This document shows positions 55,286 to 63,982 of a stretch of 64,000 bases of DNA, in pieces. A model generated the notes under the pieces. The model made no database searches. It saw nothing but the letters and a program-made list of their open reading frames with translations, and had not been told where the DNA came from. Source of the DNA: Rhizobium sullae (GTDB lineage: Bacteria; Pseudomonadota; Alphaproteobacteria; Rhizobiales; Rhizobiaceae); the NCBI RefSeq assembly GCF_900169785.1, contig NZ_FWER01000004.1, forward strand, positions 310,866-374,865, read 5' to 3'. The translations under genes were made by a program, and so were the position numbers. How positions within the stretch are numbered: the first letter of the stretch is position 1; each line of letters begins with the position of its first letter.

Positions 55286-56544
55286 GCAAGCGCATTCTGG
55301 TGGCAGCCCACAACCATCCGTCCCTTCACCCGGGTGGAACGGAGATATTTGCTCACGACTTGTTTCGTGCCTACCAGCGCGAGGGGCACGAAGCCCTGTT
55401 TCTCGGTGCCACGAACCAAATCCATCGCGAAGCCAGACCAGGCACGAGCTTCCAGAGCATCGGCTCGGCGGGTGACGAAATCCTGCTGTGGTCCGGACAT
55501 TTCGACCGCTTCTTCATGAGCCAGATCGACCTCTATGGTGTTGTGCCGGACATAGCGGAGCTGCTGCGCGATTTCCGGCCGGATGTGGTTCATCTCCATC
55601 ACATGCTGCTGCTTGGCGCCGAATTCCCCCACATCGTCCGCCGTACCCTGCCCGACTGCCAGATCGTCATGACACTCCACGACTACTACCCCATCTGCCA
55701 CCATGACGGCCTGATGGTGCGCACTGGCAGCAAGGAGCTTTGCCACCAGGCCAGCCCGGACCGCTGCCATGGCTGCTTCAATAACATTCCGCTCGATCGC
55801 TTTGCCTTGCGCGAACGCCACCTGAAGGCCCTGTTGAGCACGGTTGACCACTTCGTCTCGCCAAGCGCCTTTTTGCGGGATCGCTTCGTGCAGTGGGGAC
55901 TGGACGAAGATACGATCAGCGTCATTCCCAATGGCATCCCCGCCCGCAAAGCCAGCGTACGAAGAGATCTGCTCCAAGGCGGGAAGCCGGTCTTCGGATA
56001 TTTCGGCAATCTCAACCCCTGGAAAGGGATAACGGTATTGCTCGAGGCGGCGCGTCAGCTTCTGGCCGATGGCCTTGATTTCGAACTCCGCGTCCATGGC
56101 GGAGCGCCCTTCCAGAGCGAGGCCTTCGTCGATGAGATCAATCGGCGCTTTACCGAAACGTCAGAATCCGTGCAGTCCCGAGGCCCCTATCGACGGGAAG
56201 ATATCGGCGATCTCGTGGCCGCGGTCGATTGCACCATAGTTCCTTCCGTCTGGTGGGAGAACGCGCCGCTTGTCATTCAGGAAGCCCAGGCTCAAGGCCG
56301 CCCGGTCATCGCCAGCAACATCGGGGGAATGGCTGAAATGATCGAGCATGGCGTCAACGGCCTGACTGTTCCACCCAACGATCCCCGAGCGCTCGCCGCG
56401 GCGATGCGGAACATGGCGGAAGAGCCGAACCTGCTGCGCCAGCTCTCCGAAAACGCCCGCAAGCCCGACGACATCGACACGACCGCCCGCCGCTACCTCA
56501 AGCGGATGGAGACGGCACCGGTTCAGGCACAGGAGAGCTTATGA
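55282..56544 (+). CDS. GT4-family glycosyltransferase
   Basis: A 420-residue GT-B enzyme: N-terminal ILVAAHNHPSLHPGGTEIFA, a Cys/His cluster CHQASPDRCHGCF that may bind metal, and the EX7E donor motif ENAPLVIQEAQAQGRPVIAS. It is similar in all these features to the protein at 59524-60843, so the two are paralogues flanking the two unusual genes between them. Its start overlaps the methyltransferase stop and its stop overlaps the next gene (ATGA). Confidence 0.9.
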   Translation: MSKRILVAAHNHPSLHPGGTEIFAHDLFRAYQREGHEALFLGATNQIHREARPGTSFQSIGSAGDEILLWSGHFDRFFMSQIDLYGVVPDIAELLRDFRPDVVHLHHMLLLGAEFPHIVRRTLPDCQIVMTLHDYYPICHHDGLMVRTGSKELCHQASPDRCHGCFNNIPLDRFALRERHLKALLSTVDHFVSPSAFLRDRFVQWGLDEDTISVIPNGIPARKASVRRDLLQGGKPVFGYFGNLNPWKGITVLLEAARQLLADGLDFELRVHGGAPFQSEAFVDEINRRFTETSESVQSRGPYRREDIGDLVAAVDCTIVPSVWWENAPLVIQEAQAQGRPVIASNIGGMAEMIEHGVNGLTVPPNDPRALAAAMRNMAEEPNLLRQLSENARKPDDIDTTARRYLKRMETAPVQAQESL

Positions 56545-57272
56545 TTAGTCCCGCTGAACGACCGGATGCCGCATCCGAACAGGACAACGCCAAGCCGATG
56601 AACGGCCGGGTGGATGCCGTTGACATGGGCAGGGTCTTCGGCTGGGCATTCGACCCGATGGCGCCGGATCAACGGCTGACCATTCGTGTCCTCCTCGATG
56701 GCAAGGTGATTGCCGAGACTGTTGCCGACCGCAATCGTCCCGACCTGCGGCGCAACGGTATCGGCGACGGCAAACACGCATTTGAAATCGCGCTGCCCGA
56801 TCCCGTCCAGTCTCGGGCGAACGATATTGTCGTCATGGCGCGAAATGGAAGCGGTTCCGAGCATGCCCTGCGCGTTCCCCAGCCAAACGAGCAGGCGGCC
56901 GAGGCTCTCATCGCCGCACCGCTAGCGAAAGTGCTCGATAAGCTCGATTTGCTGATGGCGGCGCAGCGGCAGTTGCAGGTCTCACAGCGCTCGCTGCAGC
57001 GCACACCGGAAATCGATGCCGACAAGACCGAGACCGCCGGCCGCACCGATGTCAGCAACGCGGTCGAAAGCCTCAAGGTGGATATCAGCCAACGGCTGAA
57101 TGATCTCGATGTCCACCTGATGCGGCTGGATGGGGTTGTGGCAGGAATGGAGAAGAATCTGAATACGGTGCGAAAGCGTGCGAACGGCGAAATAAAGCCC
57201 CTGCTGCTGCTGCTGTTCGTTCTCGTGGGATTTGCCGCGGGCGCCAGCCTTACGCTGGTTGCCAGAATCTGA
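56541..57272 (+). CDS. Uncharacterised coiled-coil protein with C-terminal membrane helix
   Basis: A 243-residue protein. Residues ~20-95 form a small beta-sandwich-like domain (GRVDAVDMGRVFGWAFDPMA) of a kind also seen inside the 745-residue neighbour (LLVSGWLYDPDGHVATVRLR). Residues ~130-215 are helical and heptad-like (VESLKVDISQRLNDLDVHLM). The C terminus is one hydrophobic helix (PLLLLLFVLVGFAAGASLTL), so it is tail-anchored. It may tether or organise the glycosyltransferases at the membrane; that role is inferred. Confidence 0.78.
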   Translation: MISPAERPDAASEQDNAKPMNGRVDAVDMGRVFGWAFDPMAPDQRLTIRVLLDGKVIAETVADRNRPDLRRNGIGDGKHAFEIALPDPVQSRANDIVVMARNGSGSEHALRVPQPNEQAAEALIAAPLAKVLDKLDLLMAAQRQLQVSQRSLQRTPEIDADKTETAGRTDVSNAVESLKVDISQRLNDLDVHLMRLDGVVAGMEKNLNTVRKRANGEIKPLLLLLFVLVGFAAGASLTLVARI

Positions 57273-57289
57273 TCCAGGGAGGGTAAAGC

Positions 57290-59527
57290 GTGCTGGTTAG
57301 AGAACAATCCCCCGCTGTCATTGGCCCCTCGGCAGGCGGGCATGCCGCGAGCAGGGCAATACGCTCTGGAAGGGTTATCGGCTGCCGCGTCGATGAGACA
57401 ACCTTGCTGATCATCGGCCTCGGCCGTGTCACGGCCGGCGACGTGGTCGTCGGCCTCGGAGAGGATCAAGCCGTCACGCCAAGCTTGTTTGTCTCGGAAT
57501 GGCGATTGGCCGCATCCTCACCGCGGGCCAGGCACGGCTTCGCGGCGATCCTTCCGGCTGTGGGCACGGACCTGGCCATGAGCACGATCCGGTTCGGAGA
57601 GGAGGAGGCCGGCGCACGCTACATCTTTGCGCCCCGGCTTATCTCCGCGGAGGAAGCAGCCGCGCTTGTGGTCGAGTCTGCGGGATCTCAGTCAGCCGCA
57701 GTCCTCGACCGGCTCGTGGACGCTCTGATGGTCGGCAATGTCAGCCGCCGCAGACTTCTGACCATAACCGCGCTTTTGCAGTCAGCCCACGCCGGCGATG
57801 GGTTTATCGAGTTGATTGGTGAGAGCCATGATGGCGCGACGTTCCTGCAGGGCTGGAGCCGCGGCATGGCGCCGGGGCCTTGCCGGGTGTCCGTGGTCGG
57901 CAATGTGACGCCGGTGGTTGCGGAGTGCGGTATCGCCATCTTTCCTCGCCGGGACGCTCCCGATGGCGCCTCTGGTTTTGTCGGCCTTCTCGAGGCCAGC
58001 CAGGCTGCCCTCGCGCTCGACATCGAAGGTCTGGTTTTTCGGGGGCGCGCCGGTTGGAGGTATGTTGCGGTCCACCCCCGAAAGCGCATCGCCGGCCCGC
58101 TGGAAACGCCCGAACATATCCGGTCGATTCTACTGCGGACCCATGGTGCGCCGGACGTGCTCCTGTCCCTGCGAGCAGCCGCCAACAGCTTTGAGGGCAA
58201 GGAAACCGTCTCCAGCCTGCCTTATCCCGTCCGAATGGGAGTAGACAGCACATTTGAGGCCGATGGAGGAAACCTCCTCGTCTCCGGCTGGCTTTATGAC
58301 CCCGACGGCCACGTCGCAACGGTAAGACTGCGTCGATGCGATGCCGCGGCTCGCCTCGACGAACGCTGGACGCGTTTTGATCGCCCCGATGTCACGGACA
58401 GTTTCGACGACCAGCAGCACTTCACACCGAGCCTTCGGAGCGAACAGCGCGCGCATGGCTTCATCGCCCACGCCCAATTGCCGAATGAAGATCCTGGTGC
58501 GCCCCTCTATTTCGAACTAACACTGCACGATTCGCGCCGTGCGTTTCTGCCAGTGAAACCAACGCGGGTTTCTGCGCGCTTGGCGGCATTGCGCCAGATC
58601 GGCTCCATCGATCCCGCAAACGGTGCGCTGCCGGCGATAGTCGATTCACAAATTGTCCCGTTCCTCGGACAATCTGGAAGGTTAACACCGGTTGTCGAGA
58701 CAATCCTCGATGCCGGCTCCTTCGATGAGAAAAACGGCCCACCGATCGTCATCGGCGCCGGGGAGGGCGAGGAGGACATTTCCCCGCTGCTGGCCTTGCT
58801 TGCGCTCGATCCGGAGACTCGGCGCACGCCGATCGTGATCGCCATGCCCGCAGAGCGCTTCCGCAGGCAGGCTGCTCGCCTCAGGGAACTCGCGCGGTTC
58901 TATAGCCTTTCGGCCAGGCTGGTATCGGCGAAGGGAACAGGCGACGTCTACGACATGCTGGAAGCCGGCACGCAAGCACTCTCCTGTGAAACGGTCGTGT
59001 CGCTCTCCGCCTCACTGATCCCGTACGGTCCAGGCTGGTATGGAAAACTCTTGGCCAGGGCCGCGACGCTCAAAGGAAGCGTCGTCTCGCCGGTCCTGGT
59101 TTACGAGGACCATTCCATTCGCTGGGCGGGAAACTGGATCGATGACGGCAACGGCGACGAACCAGTCGTGGGCCGCTATACGGGATATCCTCTCAAAGCG
59201 GTTACCGACATGAAGCTGACCCGTATCGCGGCGGCCTCGCTCGAGTGCTGCGTCATGCCCCGCGATGCCCTGTTGCGCGCCGGCGGCTGTTCCGGCGGCT
59301 ATCTGGGCGCGCAGGAAAAGGGTCTGGATCTCGGCCTCCGTCTCAGCCGCTCCGGGTTTGACTCCTATTTGCTGCCATCGGTGCAGATGTGGGGCTGCGA
59401 CGACGCCCGCAACGGTGGCAGTCCAGCGATGGCGGCTCTGGTGGAAGAGATCGATCGAAAGATCTTCAAGAGCCAATGGTTGCCTATCCTCACCGTCGAA
59501 AAGCACTCGGAAAAGAGGCCCGCATGA
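57290..59527 (+). CDS. Large protein with degenerate GT2 domain
   Basis: A 745-residue protein, no signal peptide. The N-terminal ~300 residues are unknown; a beta-sandwich-like domain lies around 315-410 (GNLLVSGWLYDPDGHVATVR); the C-terminal ~230 residues align by eye with the GT2 domain of 52194-54449 (IPYGPGWYGKLLARA; VVSPVLVYEDHSIRWAGNW). However, the DxD segment is SLSASL instead of MLNSDV, and the acceptor-site EDSD is EKGL. It is therefore probably a non-catalytic partner or scaffold. The GTG start has GGGAGGG upstream. Confidence 0.82.
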   Translation: MLVREQSPAVIGPSAGGHAASRAIRSGRVIGCRVDETTLLIIGLGRVTAGDVVVGLGEDQAVTPSLFVSEWRLAASSPRARHGFAAILPAVGTDLAMSTIRFGEEEAGARYIFAPRLISAEEAAALVVESAGSQSAAVLDRLVDALMVGNVSRRRLLTITALLQSAHAGDGFIELIGESHDGATFLQGWSRGMAPGPCRVSVVGNVTPVVAECGIAIFPRRDAPDGASGFVGLLEASQAALALDIEGLVFRGRAGWRYVAVHPRKRIAGPLETPEHIRSILLRTHGAPDVLLSLRAAANSFEGKETVSSLPYPVRMGVDSTFEADGGNLLVSGWLYDPDGHVATVRLRRCDAAARLDERWTRFDRPDVTDSFDDQQHFTPSLRSEQRAHGFIAHAQLPNEDPGAPLYFELTLHDSRRAFLPVKPTRVSARLAALRQIGSIDPANGALPAIVDSQIVPFLGQSGRLTPVVETILDAGSFDEKNGPPIVIGAGEGEEDISPLLALLALDPETRRTPIVIAMPAERFRRQAARLRELARFYSLSARLVSAKGTGDVYDMLEAGTQALSCETVVSLSASLIPYGPGWYGKLLARAATLKGSVVSPVLVYEDHSIRWAGNWIDDGNGDEPVVGRYTGYPLKAVTDMKLTRIAAASLECCVMPRDALLRAGGCSGGYLGAQEKGLDLGLRLSRSGFDSYLLPSVQMWGCDDARNGGSPAMAALVEEIDRKIFKSQWLPILTVEKHSEKRPA

Positions 59528-60843
59528 ACGAGCAGCTTCGCGTCCTTGTCGTCTCGCATGCGCACCCGAGCGTTTCGCTCGGCGGGGCGGAAATCGCCTC
59601 TCACAACCTACATCGCGGCCTGAACGCATTGCCGAACGTGCAATCGGTTTACCTGGCCCGGGTGGGCCATCCGGTCCCGCGGCATGCCTCGTCCGCGCTG
59701 ATGAGCCTTCGCCTTGCCGAGGATGAGTTGCTGTTCCACGCGGACGACTACGACCATTTCTTTTTGTCGAACGGCGATACCCAGGCAATCACCCGCGACC
59801 TGTTGCGTTTCGCGCGCGATCTCAGGCCCCATGTCGTTCATTTCCATCATGTTCTAGGCATTGGCCTTGAAGCCCTCTACGCCCTTAGAGAAGCATTTCC
59901 GCACGCGGCCATACTCGTCACATTCCACGAGTATCTGTCGATCTGCCACAATCACGGGCAGATGGTGAAACGGCCTTCCGGTCAGCTCTGCGAAACAGCA
60001 TCCCCCGTCGCTTGCCACGGCTGCTTTCCCGACATCCCCGTCTCACGCTTCCTGAAGCGGGAGTTGTTTGCGCGCGGGATGCTTGGCCTTGCCGACGCTT
60101 TCGTCTCCCCCAGCCGGTTTCTGGCGGAGCGCTACGTCGCATGGGGCATCGAAAAGGACAAGCTCAGTGTGATCGAGAATGGCATCGCCGTGGAAACAGC
60201 TGCGCCCGCGCGAGAAACGCAAGGTCCCAAACCGCGCCGCAACCGCTTTGCCTATTTCGGACAAATGACGCCGTTCAAGGGGGCCGACCTCCTGATCGAC
60301 GCTGTTTCGCGCATCCCGAAGGAGATATGGGGCGAAGACTCCTGCCTGATGATCTTCGGCGGCAACCTCGAGCGACAGCCGATCGAATTCCAGGAGCGGA
60401 TGAAGAAGCTCATCGCAGACGCCGGCCACCGCGTCCGTTTCTACGGCGCTTACCAGAACGCCGACGTGCCGCGTCTCATGCGTTCGGTCGACTGGGTGGT
60501 TCTGCCGTCTGTCTGGTGGGAAAACTCGCCCATCGTGATCCAGGAGGCCCTGCTCCATCGTAGGCCGATGATCTGCTCCGACATCGGCGGGATGGCCGAG
60601 AAGGTGCGTGAAGGAAAAGATGGCCTGCACTTTCGCGCAGGCAGCAGCCAGGATCTCGCGGACCGCATCGTCGAAGTCTTGGGTGATAGCCAAATCTGGG
60701 AGCGCCTCTGCGTTTCCATGCGACAGCCCGCCGACCGCCTCGCCTGCGCGCGAGAACACGTCAAACTCTATCGCGCGCTGCTGCGGCGGAAGCTAGATGC
60801 CGCGATGACCGAGAGCTCGGCGCTTCTCGCGCACTCGCGTTAA
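59524..60843 (+). CDS. GT4-family glycosyltransferase
   Basis: A 439-residue GT-B enzyme with VLVVSHAHPSVSLGGAEIAS, the Cys/His cluster CETASPVACHGCF and the EX7E motif ENSPIVIQEALLHRRPMICS. It is a paralogue of 55282-56544. The start overlaps the previous stop (ATGA). It is the last gene of the rightward polymer operon, followed by the hairpin at 60854. Confidence 0.9.
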   Translation: MNEQLRVLVVSHAHPSVSLGGAEIASHNLHRGLNALPNVQSVYLARVGHPVPRHASSALMSLRLAEDELLFHADDYDHFFLSNGDTQAITRDLLRFARDLRPHVVHFHHVLGIGLEALYALREAFPHAAILVTFHEYLSICHNHGQMVKRPSGQLCETASPVACHGCFPDIPVSRFLKRELFARGMLGLADAFVSPSRFLAERYVAWGIEKDKLSVIENGIAVETAAPARETQGPKPRRNRFAYFGQMTPFKGADLLIDAVSRIPKEIWGEDSCLMIFGGNLERQPIEFQERMKKLIADAGHRVRFYGAYQNADVPRLMRSVDWVVLPSVWWENSPIVIQEALLHRRPMICSDIGGMAEKVREGKDGLHFRAGSSQDLADRIVEVLGDSQIWERLCVSMRQPADRLACAREHVKLYRALLRRKLDAAMTESSALLAHSR

Positions 60844-60853
60844 CGACGCTCGC

Positions 60854-60882
60854 CTTGTGAAGCGCTGAAAGGGCTTCACAAG
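60854..60882 (+). terminator. Hairpin at the end of the rightward polymer operon
   Basis: A perfect 10-bp stem CTTGTGAAGC/GCTTCACAAG with a 9-nt loop, 11 bp after the GT4 stop and between convergent genes. There is no T-run on either side, so it may need help from Rho or act as an mRNA 3' end. Confidence 0.5.
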
Positions 60883-61020
60883 AGAGGATCGGTCAACCAA
60901 ACCCTTGAGAAGCCGTTCGTAGGAACAAGGATGCTGCCGGCAACCAAGAGCGTTGGACCTGAGACAGGTTGTCACTCTTCAGCAAGGCCATCTTGTCGAG
61001 TAGGCTCGGCAACATTCGGA

Positions 61021-61977
61021 TCACGAATGCGCGGCCTCATCGGCCCCGAGGCGGCGCGCGATACGGCCGTCCAGTTCCGCCATCCTGCGGGCGAAACTAG
61101 GATTTTCCGGCTGATATGTCATGGCGTCCACAAGCATGGTCCGCGCCGTCGCAAGCTCACCGTCGCGAATGTGGCGGTTGGCGCGATGATAGAGGAAGTT
61201 TGCTCGCTCAACCGGAGAGAAAGCCGAGCCGAAGCGTGCATGAAACTGGTCGGCCCAGGCTCGATGCCGGGCGATCGCCGTCACAGCGATCTGATAGGGT
61301 CGCATCGGCGCCATGACTCGGGCTGCGCGAGCCAGCGCGCGTAGACCCGGAAGATCGTCTTCGCGGCAGGCTTCGATCAGCGACAGGGCGCGTGCAGTTC
61401 CAGTGAACGCCCGAACGGTGCCATGGCCTGTCATGTGGACCGGTACGAGGTGCGTCCTCGCCTGCAGCGTCGCGATTCGAACCGCGTGCTGGTGATCGAC
61501 GGCGTGGAACGGATCGAAGAAGAGATAGGCCCGGCCAGCTGCGTGATCAGGCGCGATCCCCATATTGGCGTGGAGGTCGGGCGAGAAATGGCGTGCAAAC
61601 CGGCCGTCGAAAGGAACGGCCTTCGGATCGATCGAGATCTGAGGGCAAAAAGCGATGGCAACGGCAGCGTTGAAGCGCCTTCGGTACCGCAACGCCGCAT
61701 AGCCGCCCTGCGAGTGCCCGTAAAGGATCCGCTCCGGTGCTGCTCGCAGGATGGGCGCGGCCGCCTCGACCGCCTTGACGACGCTCGCCGCCGGAAACCA
61801 GTTCGGCCGTCGACTGATGAAGCCAAGCGCCGAAATGTCAGCTTTCTCGCAGAACCGCTGCCCCCAGAAGCGGCTGCCGTTCGCCTTCATTTCCATCTCG
61901 TTAAAGGTGACGAGAAGATAGGGAGATGATCCTGAACGATGTATCACCTCCAAATTTTCATCTGAAAATACGAGCAT
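61021..61977 (-). CDS. Alpha/beta-hydrolase-like protein of the polymer cluster
   Basis: A 318-residue protein. A serine-hydrolase elbow YGHSQGGYAALRY and a possible His in VHMTGHGTVRAF point to an alpha/beta hydrolase. The C-terminal ~100 residues look like helical repeats (RANFLYHRANRHIRDGELAT). The ATG at 61977 is chosen; an upstream in-frame start would run through the palindrome. It is monocistronic, and the shared palindrome lies 32 bp upstream, placing it in the same regulon. It may remove acyl groups from the polysaccharide, by inference. Confidence 0.78.
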   Translation of the reverse strand: MLVFSDENLEVIHRSGSSPYLLVTFNEMEMKANGSRFWGQRFCEKADISALGFISRRPNWFPAASVVKAVEAAAPILRAAPERILYGHSQGGYAALRYRRRFNAAVAIAFCPQISIDPKAVPFDGRFARHFSPDLHANMGIAPDHAAGRAYLFFDPFHAVDHQHAVRIATLQARTHLVPVHMTGHGTVRAFTGTARALSLIEACREDDLPGLRALARAARVMAPMRPYQIAVTAIARHRAWADQFHARFGSAFSPVERANFLYHRANRHIRDGELATARTMLVDAMTYQPENPSFARRMAELDGRIARRLGADEAAHS

Positions 61978-62009
61978 ACGGCGATCCCAAGCAATTACGG
62001 AACAAATAT

Positions 62010-62026
62010 ACTTCAATATTTGAAAT
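62010..62026. promoter_or_regulatory. Shared 17-bp palindrome upstream of the hydrolase gene
   Basis: ACTTCAATATTTGAAAT matches ACTTCAA-N3-TTGAAGT at 13 of 14 arm positions and lies 32 bp before the start at 61977, like the site next to the MarR gene. Confidence 0.7.
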
Positions 62027-62294
62027 ATACTATCCATGATAGAAATATGCGTAAAAACATGCTGAAAATCAACTCCGAATTTATACTCACGCTTAGACGA
62101 TATATTTGCTAATCGCTTACTCCGGGTTACAGAAGAGGCTTATCCAGTTCGCCGAGGAATTACTCACGTCCAGCGTTCAGGCATGATGTGTCGCTCCCGC
62201 ACGCGGCTTTACTTGAGGAGAGGGAGACAGGCGTAGTTGCGACACGGATCGAATGGAAGCCTGCCAGATTGCCGTGTGCTGGGCCTTAAACGCA

Positions 62295-62319
62295 AGAAAG
62301 CCCTCTGAGAGGGCTTTCT
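62295..62319 (-). terminator. Strong terminator-like hairpin
   Basis: A perfect 11-bp stem AGAAAGCCCTC/GAGGGCTTTCT with a 3-nt loop. Read leftward it follows GCCCCCGCAACCA (62344-62356), which looks like a tRNA 3' end. The pair resembles a tRNA gene terminus whose body is missing. Confidence 0.6.
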
Positions 62320-62341
62320 CGTTGGTATAATGTGTAAATTT

Positions 62342-62388
62342 TGGTTGCGGGGGCCCTGATGGCACAGACGCTTGTAAAATTTGTCGTC
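62342..62388 (+). repeat. Dispersed repeat, copy 2, with tRNA-like 3' end
   Basis: GGTTGCGGGGGCCCTGATGG, then CACAGACGCTTGTAAAATTT, aligns with 36843-36887 with small gaps. The complement of its left end, GCCCCCGCAACCA, matches tRNA 3' ends ending in CCA, but no T-arm precedes it. It may be an integration scar or an element end. Confidence 0.45.
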
Positions 62389-62624
62389 TTCAAGGGATTT
62401 GAGGAGACGATGCCTAAATGGGTGAATTGATATCTTTAGTGACAGCGCGATCCTTGTGCTCCCATTAGCGAGGCCCGACCATTTTGCGATGAGGCCTCAT
62501 GCGCGGGCTCAAGTCGTGACACATTCACCGAGCGATTTCGTCATCATAATTGGGTAGCGTCGCAAAGCCCGACGCGGACCGGAGCACCGATCCTCGTCGG
62601 TACTCGGCAGATGATTCTACAACT

Positions 62625-62657
62625 GTCAAAAAATTGACCATTTGGTCAGTTTTTGAC
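62625..62657. promoter_or_regulatory. Large inverted repeat with RutR-like core
   Basis: GTCAAAAAATTGACC (62625-62639) and GGTCAGTTTTTGAC (62644-62657) form a 33-bp near-palindrome. Its core TTGACCATTTGGTCAG matches 13 of the 14 fixed positions of the TTGACCANNTGGTCAA site bound by the TetR-family regulator RutR. It lies 125 bp before the binding-protein gene. No such regulator is encoded in the window. Confidence 0.65.
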
Positions 62658-62781
62658 CTTGACCGTTCCAAGGCTACCTTTCTCAAAAGAAGCACGACCC
62701 AATTAAATCAATCAGATAATCACATGGCATAGAACTTGCTGCTCTCTGATCGGTGCCAACCATCGCCATCAGGGGAACGAC

Positions 62782-63960
62782 ATGTCAAATAAGCCTCGCC
62801 TGCAAGACACCACGAATACGTCCAATCAAACAGAGATTTCGCGCCGCAAGCTTTTGGGGGCTACGGCCGCCGGTGCCGCGGCCGCCGCCTTCGGGAATTT
62901 CACCATATTCTCACGACAGGCACAGGCCGCCGAGCCATTGCGCGTTCTCTGCTGGCCGGGTTACGAAGAGAGGGATGTCATCGCCGAGTTCGAGGATCTC
63001 CATAAGACGAAGGTGGAGTTCAAGATCTACATCGGCGGCGAACAGATGCTGCAGTTCTTCGCCCAGACGCCGCCCGGCACATTCGACGCAATCATTTCGG
63101 ACGCCGAGTATGTCCAGAAGCTGAAGGCGAACAAGGCGATCGAAGCCTACAAGACCGACGGCATTCCGGAGCTTGCCAACTACCATCCGAAGTTCCGCGA
63201 TTTCGCACCCACCAAGGGCGAGACCGACGGCACCGTCTACGGGATCCCGACGCGCTTCTCCTTCTACGGCATCTCCTACAACACGGACGAAATGTCGGCG
63301 GAACAGGCGGCGGACTGGAATTCTCTGCTCGATCCGAAATATGCCGGCAAGATCGGCATGTTCGACTGGTACCTGCCGAACCTTGGCAATGCCAGCCTCG
63401 CCGTCAATCCCGGCAACCAGACACCTTACGCGATCACCGACGACCAGCTGGTCAAGGTCAAGGAATTCCTTACCAAGCTGCGGCCGCAGATCGGCATGTT
63501 CGGTTCTTCCAACCAGCCGATCGCGCAAGCGATGCTTGCCGGCGACATCGTCGCCTCGCCGACCGGCGACCTCGATATCGACCTGAAGCTGGCCGGTTAC
63601 GACAACTTCTCTTCGACGATTCCCAAGCAGGGCGGCATTCGCTGGCAGGAAGTGGCCTGCGTTTGCTCGGCGTCGAAGAACAAGGATCTCGCCATGGAGT
63701 GGGTCAAGTACATGACCTCGCCCAAGGTGCAGTCGAAGCTCGTCTATACCAAGGCCTTCAAGGCGCGCGGCCCGAACATGAAGATCGTGGACTACTGGGA
63801 CGACGACCAGAAGAAGCTGCTGTCCTACGTTCCGGACCCCGAAAACCCCGGCAAGATGCTTGTCGAGACGCTGATCGACCACTCGATGCCGCGCGGCCTG
63901 CCGGCCAACCAGCCGGAACAGGCGTGGATCGACATCTTCAACGAGTTCAAGACGGCCTGA
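62782..63960 (+). CDS. Polyamine-type ABC transporter substrate-binding protein
   Basis: A 392-residue periplasmic binding protein of the spermidine/putrescine (PotD-like) group. It carries a twin-arginine-type leader (SRRKLLGATAAGAAAAAFGN) with cleavage probably after QAQAA, then LRVLCWPGYEERDVIAEFE and GTVYGIPTRFSFYGISYNTD. AGGGGA precedes the ATG. Its permease and ATPase genes presumably follow beyond the right edge. The ligand is not certain; the RutR-like operator would fit nitrogen- or pyrimidine-linked control. Confidence 0.9.
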   Translation: MSNKPRLQDTTNTSNQTEISRRKLLGATAAGAAAAAFGNFTIFSRQAQAAEPLRVLCWPGYEERDVIAEFEDLHKTKVEFKIYIGGEQMLQFFAQTPPGTFDAIISDAEYVQKLKANKAIEAYKTDGIPELANYHPKFRDFAPTKGETDGTVYGIPTRFSFYGISYNTDEMSAEQAADWNSLLDPKYAGKIGMFDWYLPNLGNASLAVNPGNQTPYAITDDQLVKVKEFLTKLRPQIGMFGSSNQPIAQAMLAGDIVASPTGDLDIDLKLAGYDNFSSTIPKQGGIRWQEVACVCSASKNKDLAMEWVKYMTSPKVQSKLVYTKAFKARGPNMKIVDYWDDDQKKLLSYVPDPENPGKMLVETLIDHSMPRGLPANQPEQAWIDIFNEFKTA

Positions 63961-63982
63961 TCGCCTTCCGCCGTGCCCAGGC

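Larger units (their letters stand above)
62038..62624. other. Gene-poor spacer
   Basis: No supported gene. A 62-residue minus-strand frame at 62177-62365 runs through a terminator-like hairpin and a dispersed repeat and is probably not translated. The features listed below are the only structure seen. GAGGAG followed by a six-codon frame at 62410 may be the start of a lost gene. Confidence 0.45.

Noticed and set aside
62177..62365. 62-residue leftward open frame
   Set aside because: It crosses the 62295 terminator stem and the dispersed repeat and has no ribosome-binding site; it is most likely a by-product of those elements.
62344..62420. Complete tRNA gene on the minus strand
   Set aside because: Only the last 13 nt resemble a tRNA acceptor end; no T-arm, anticodon arm or D-arm can be drawn from the adjoining sequence.
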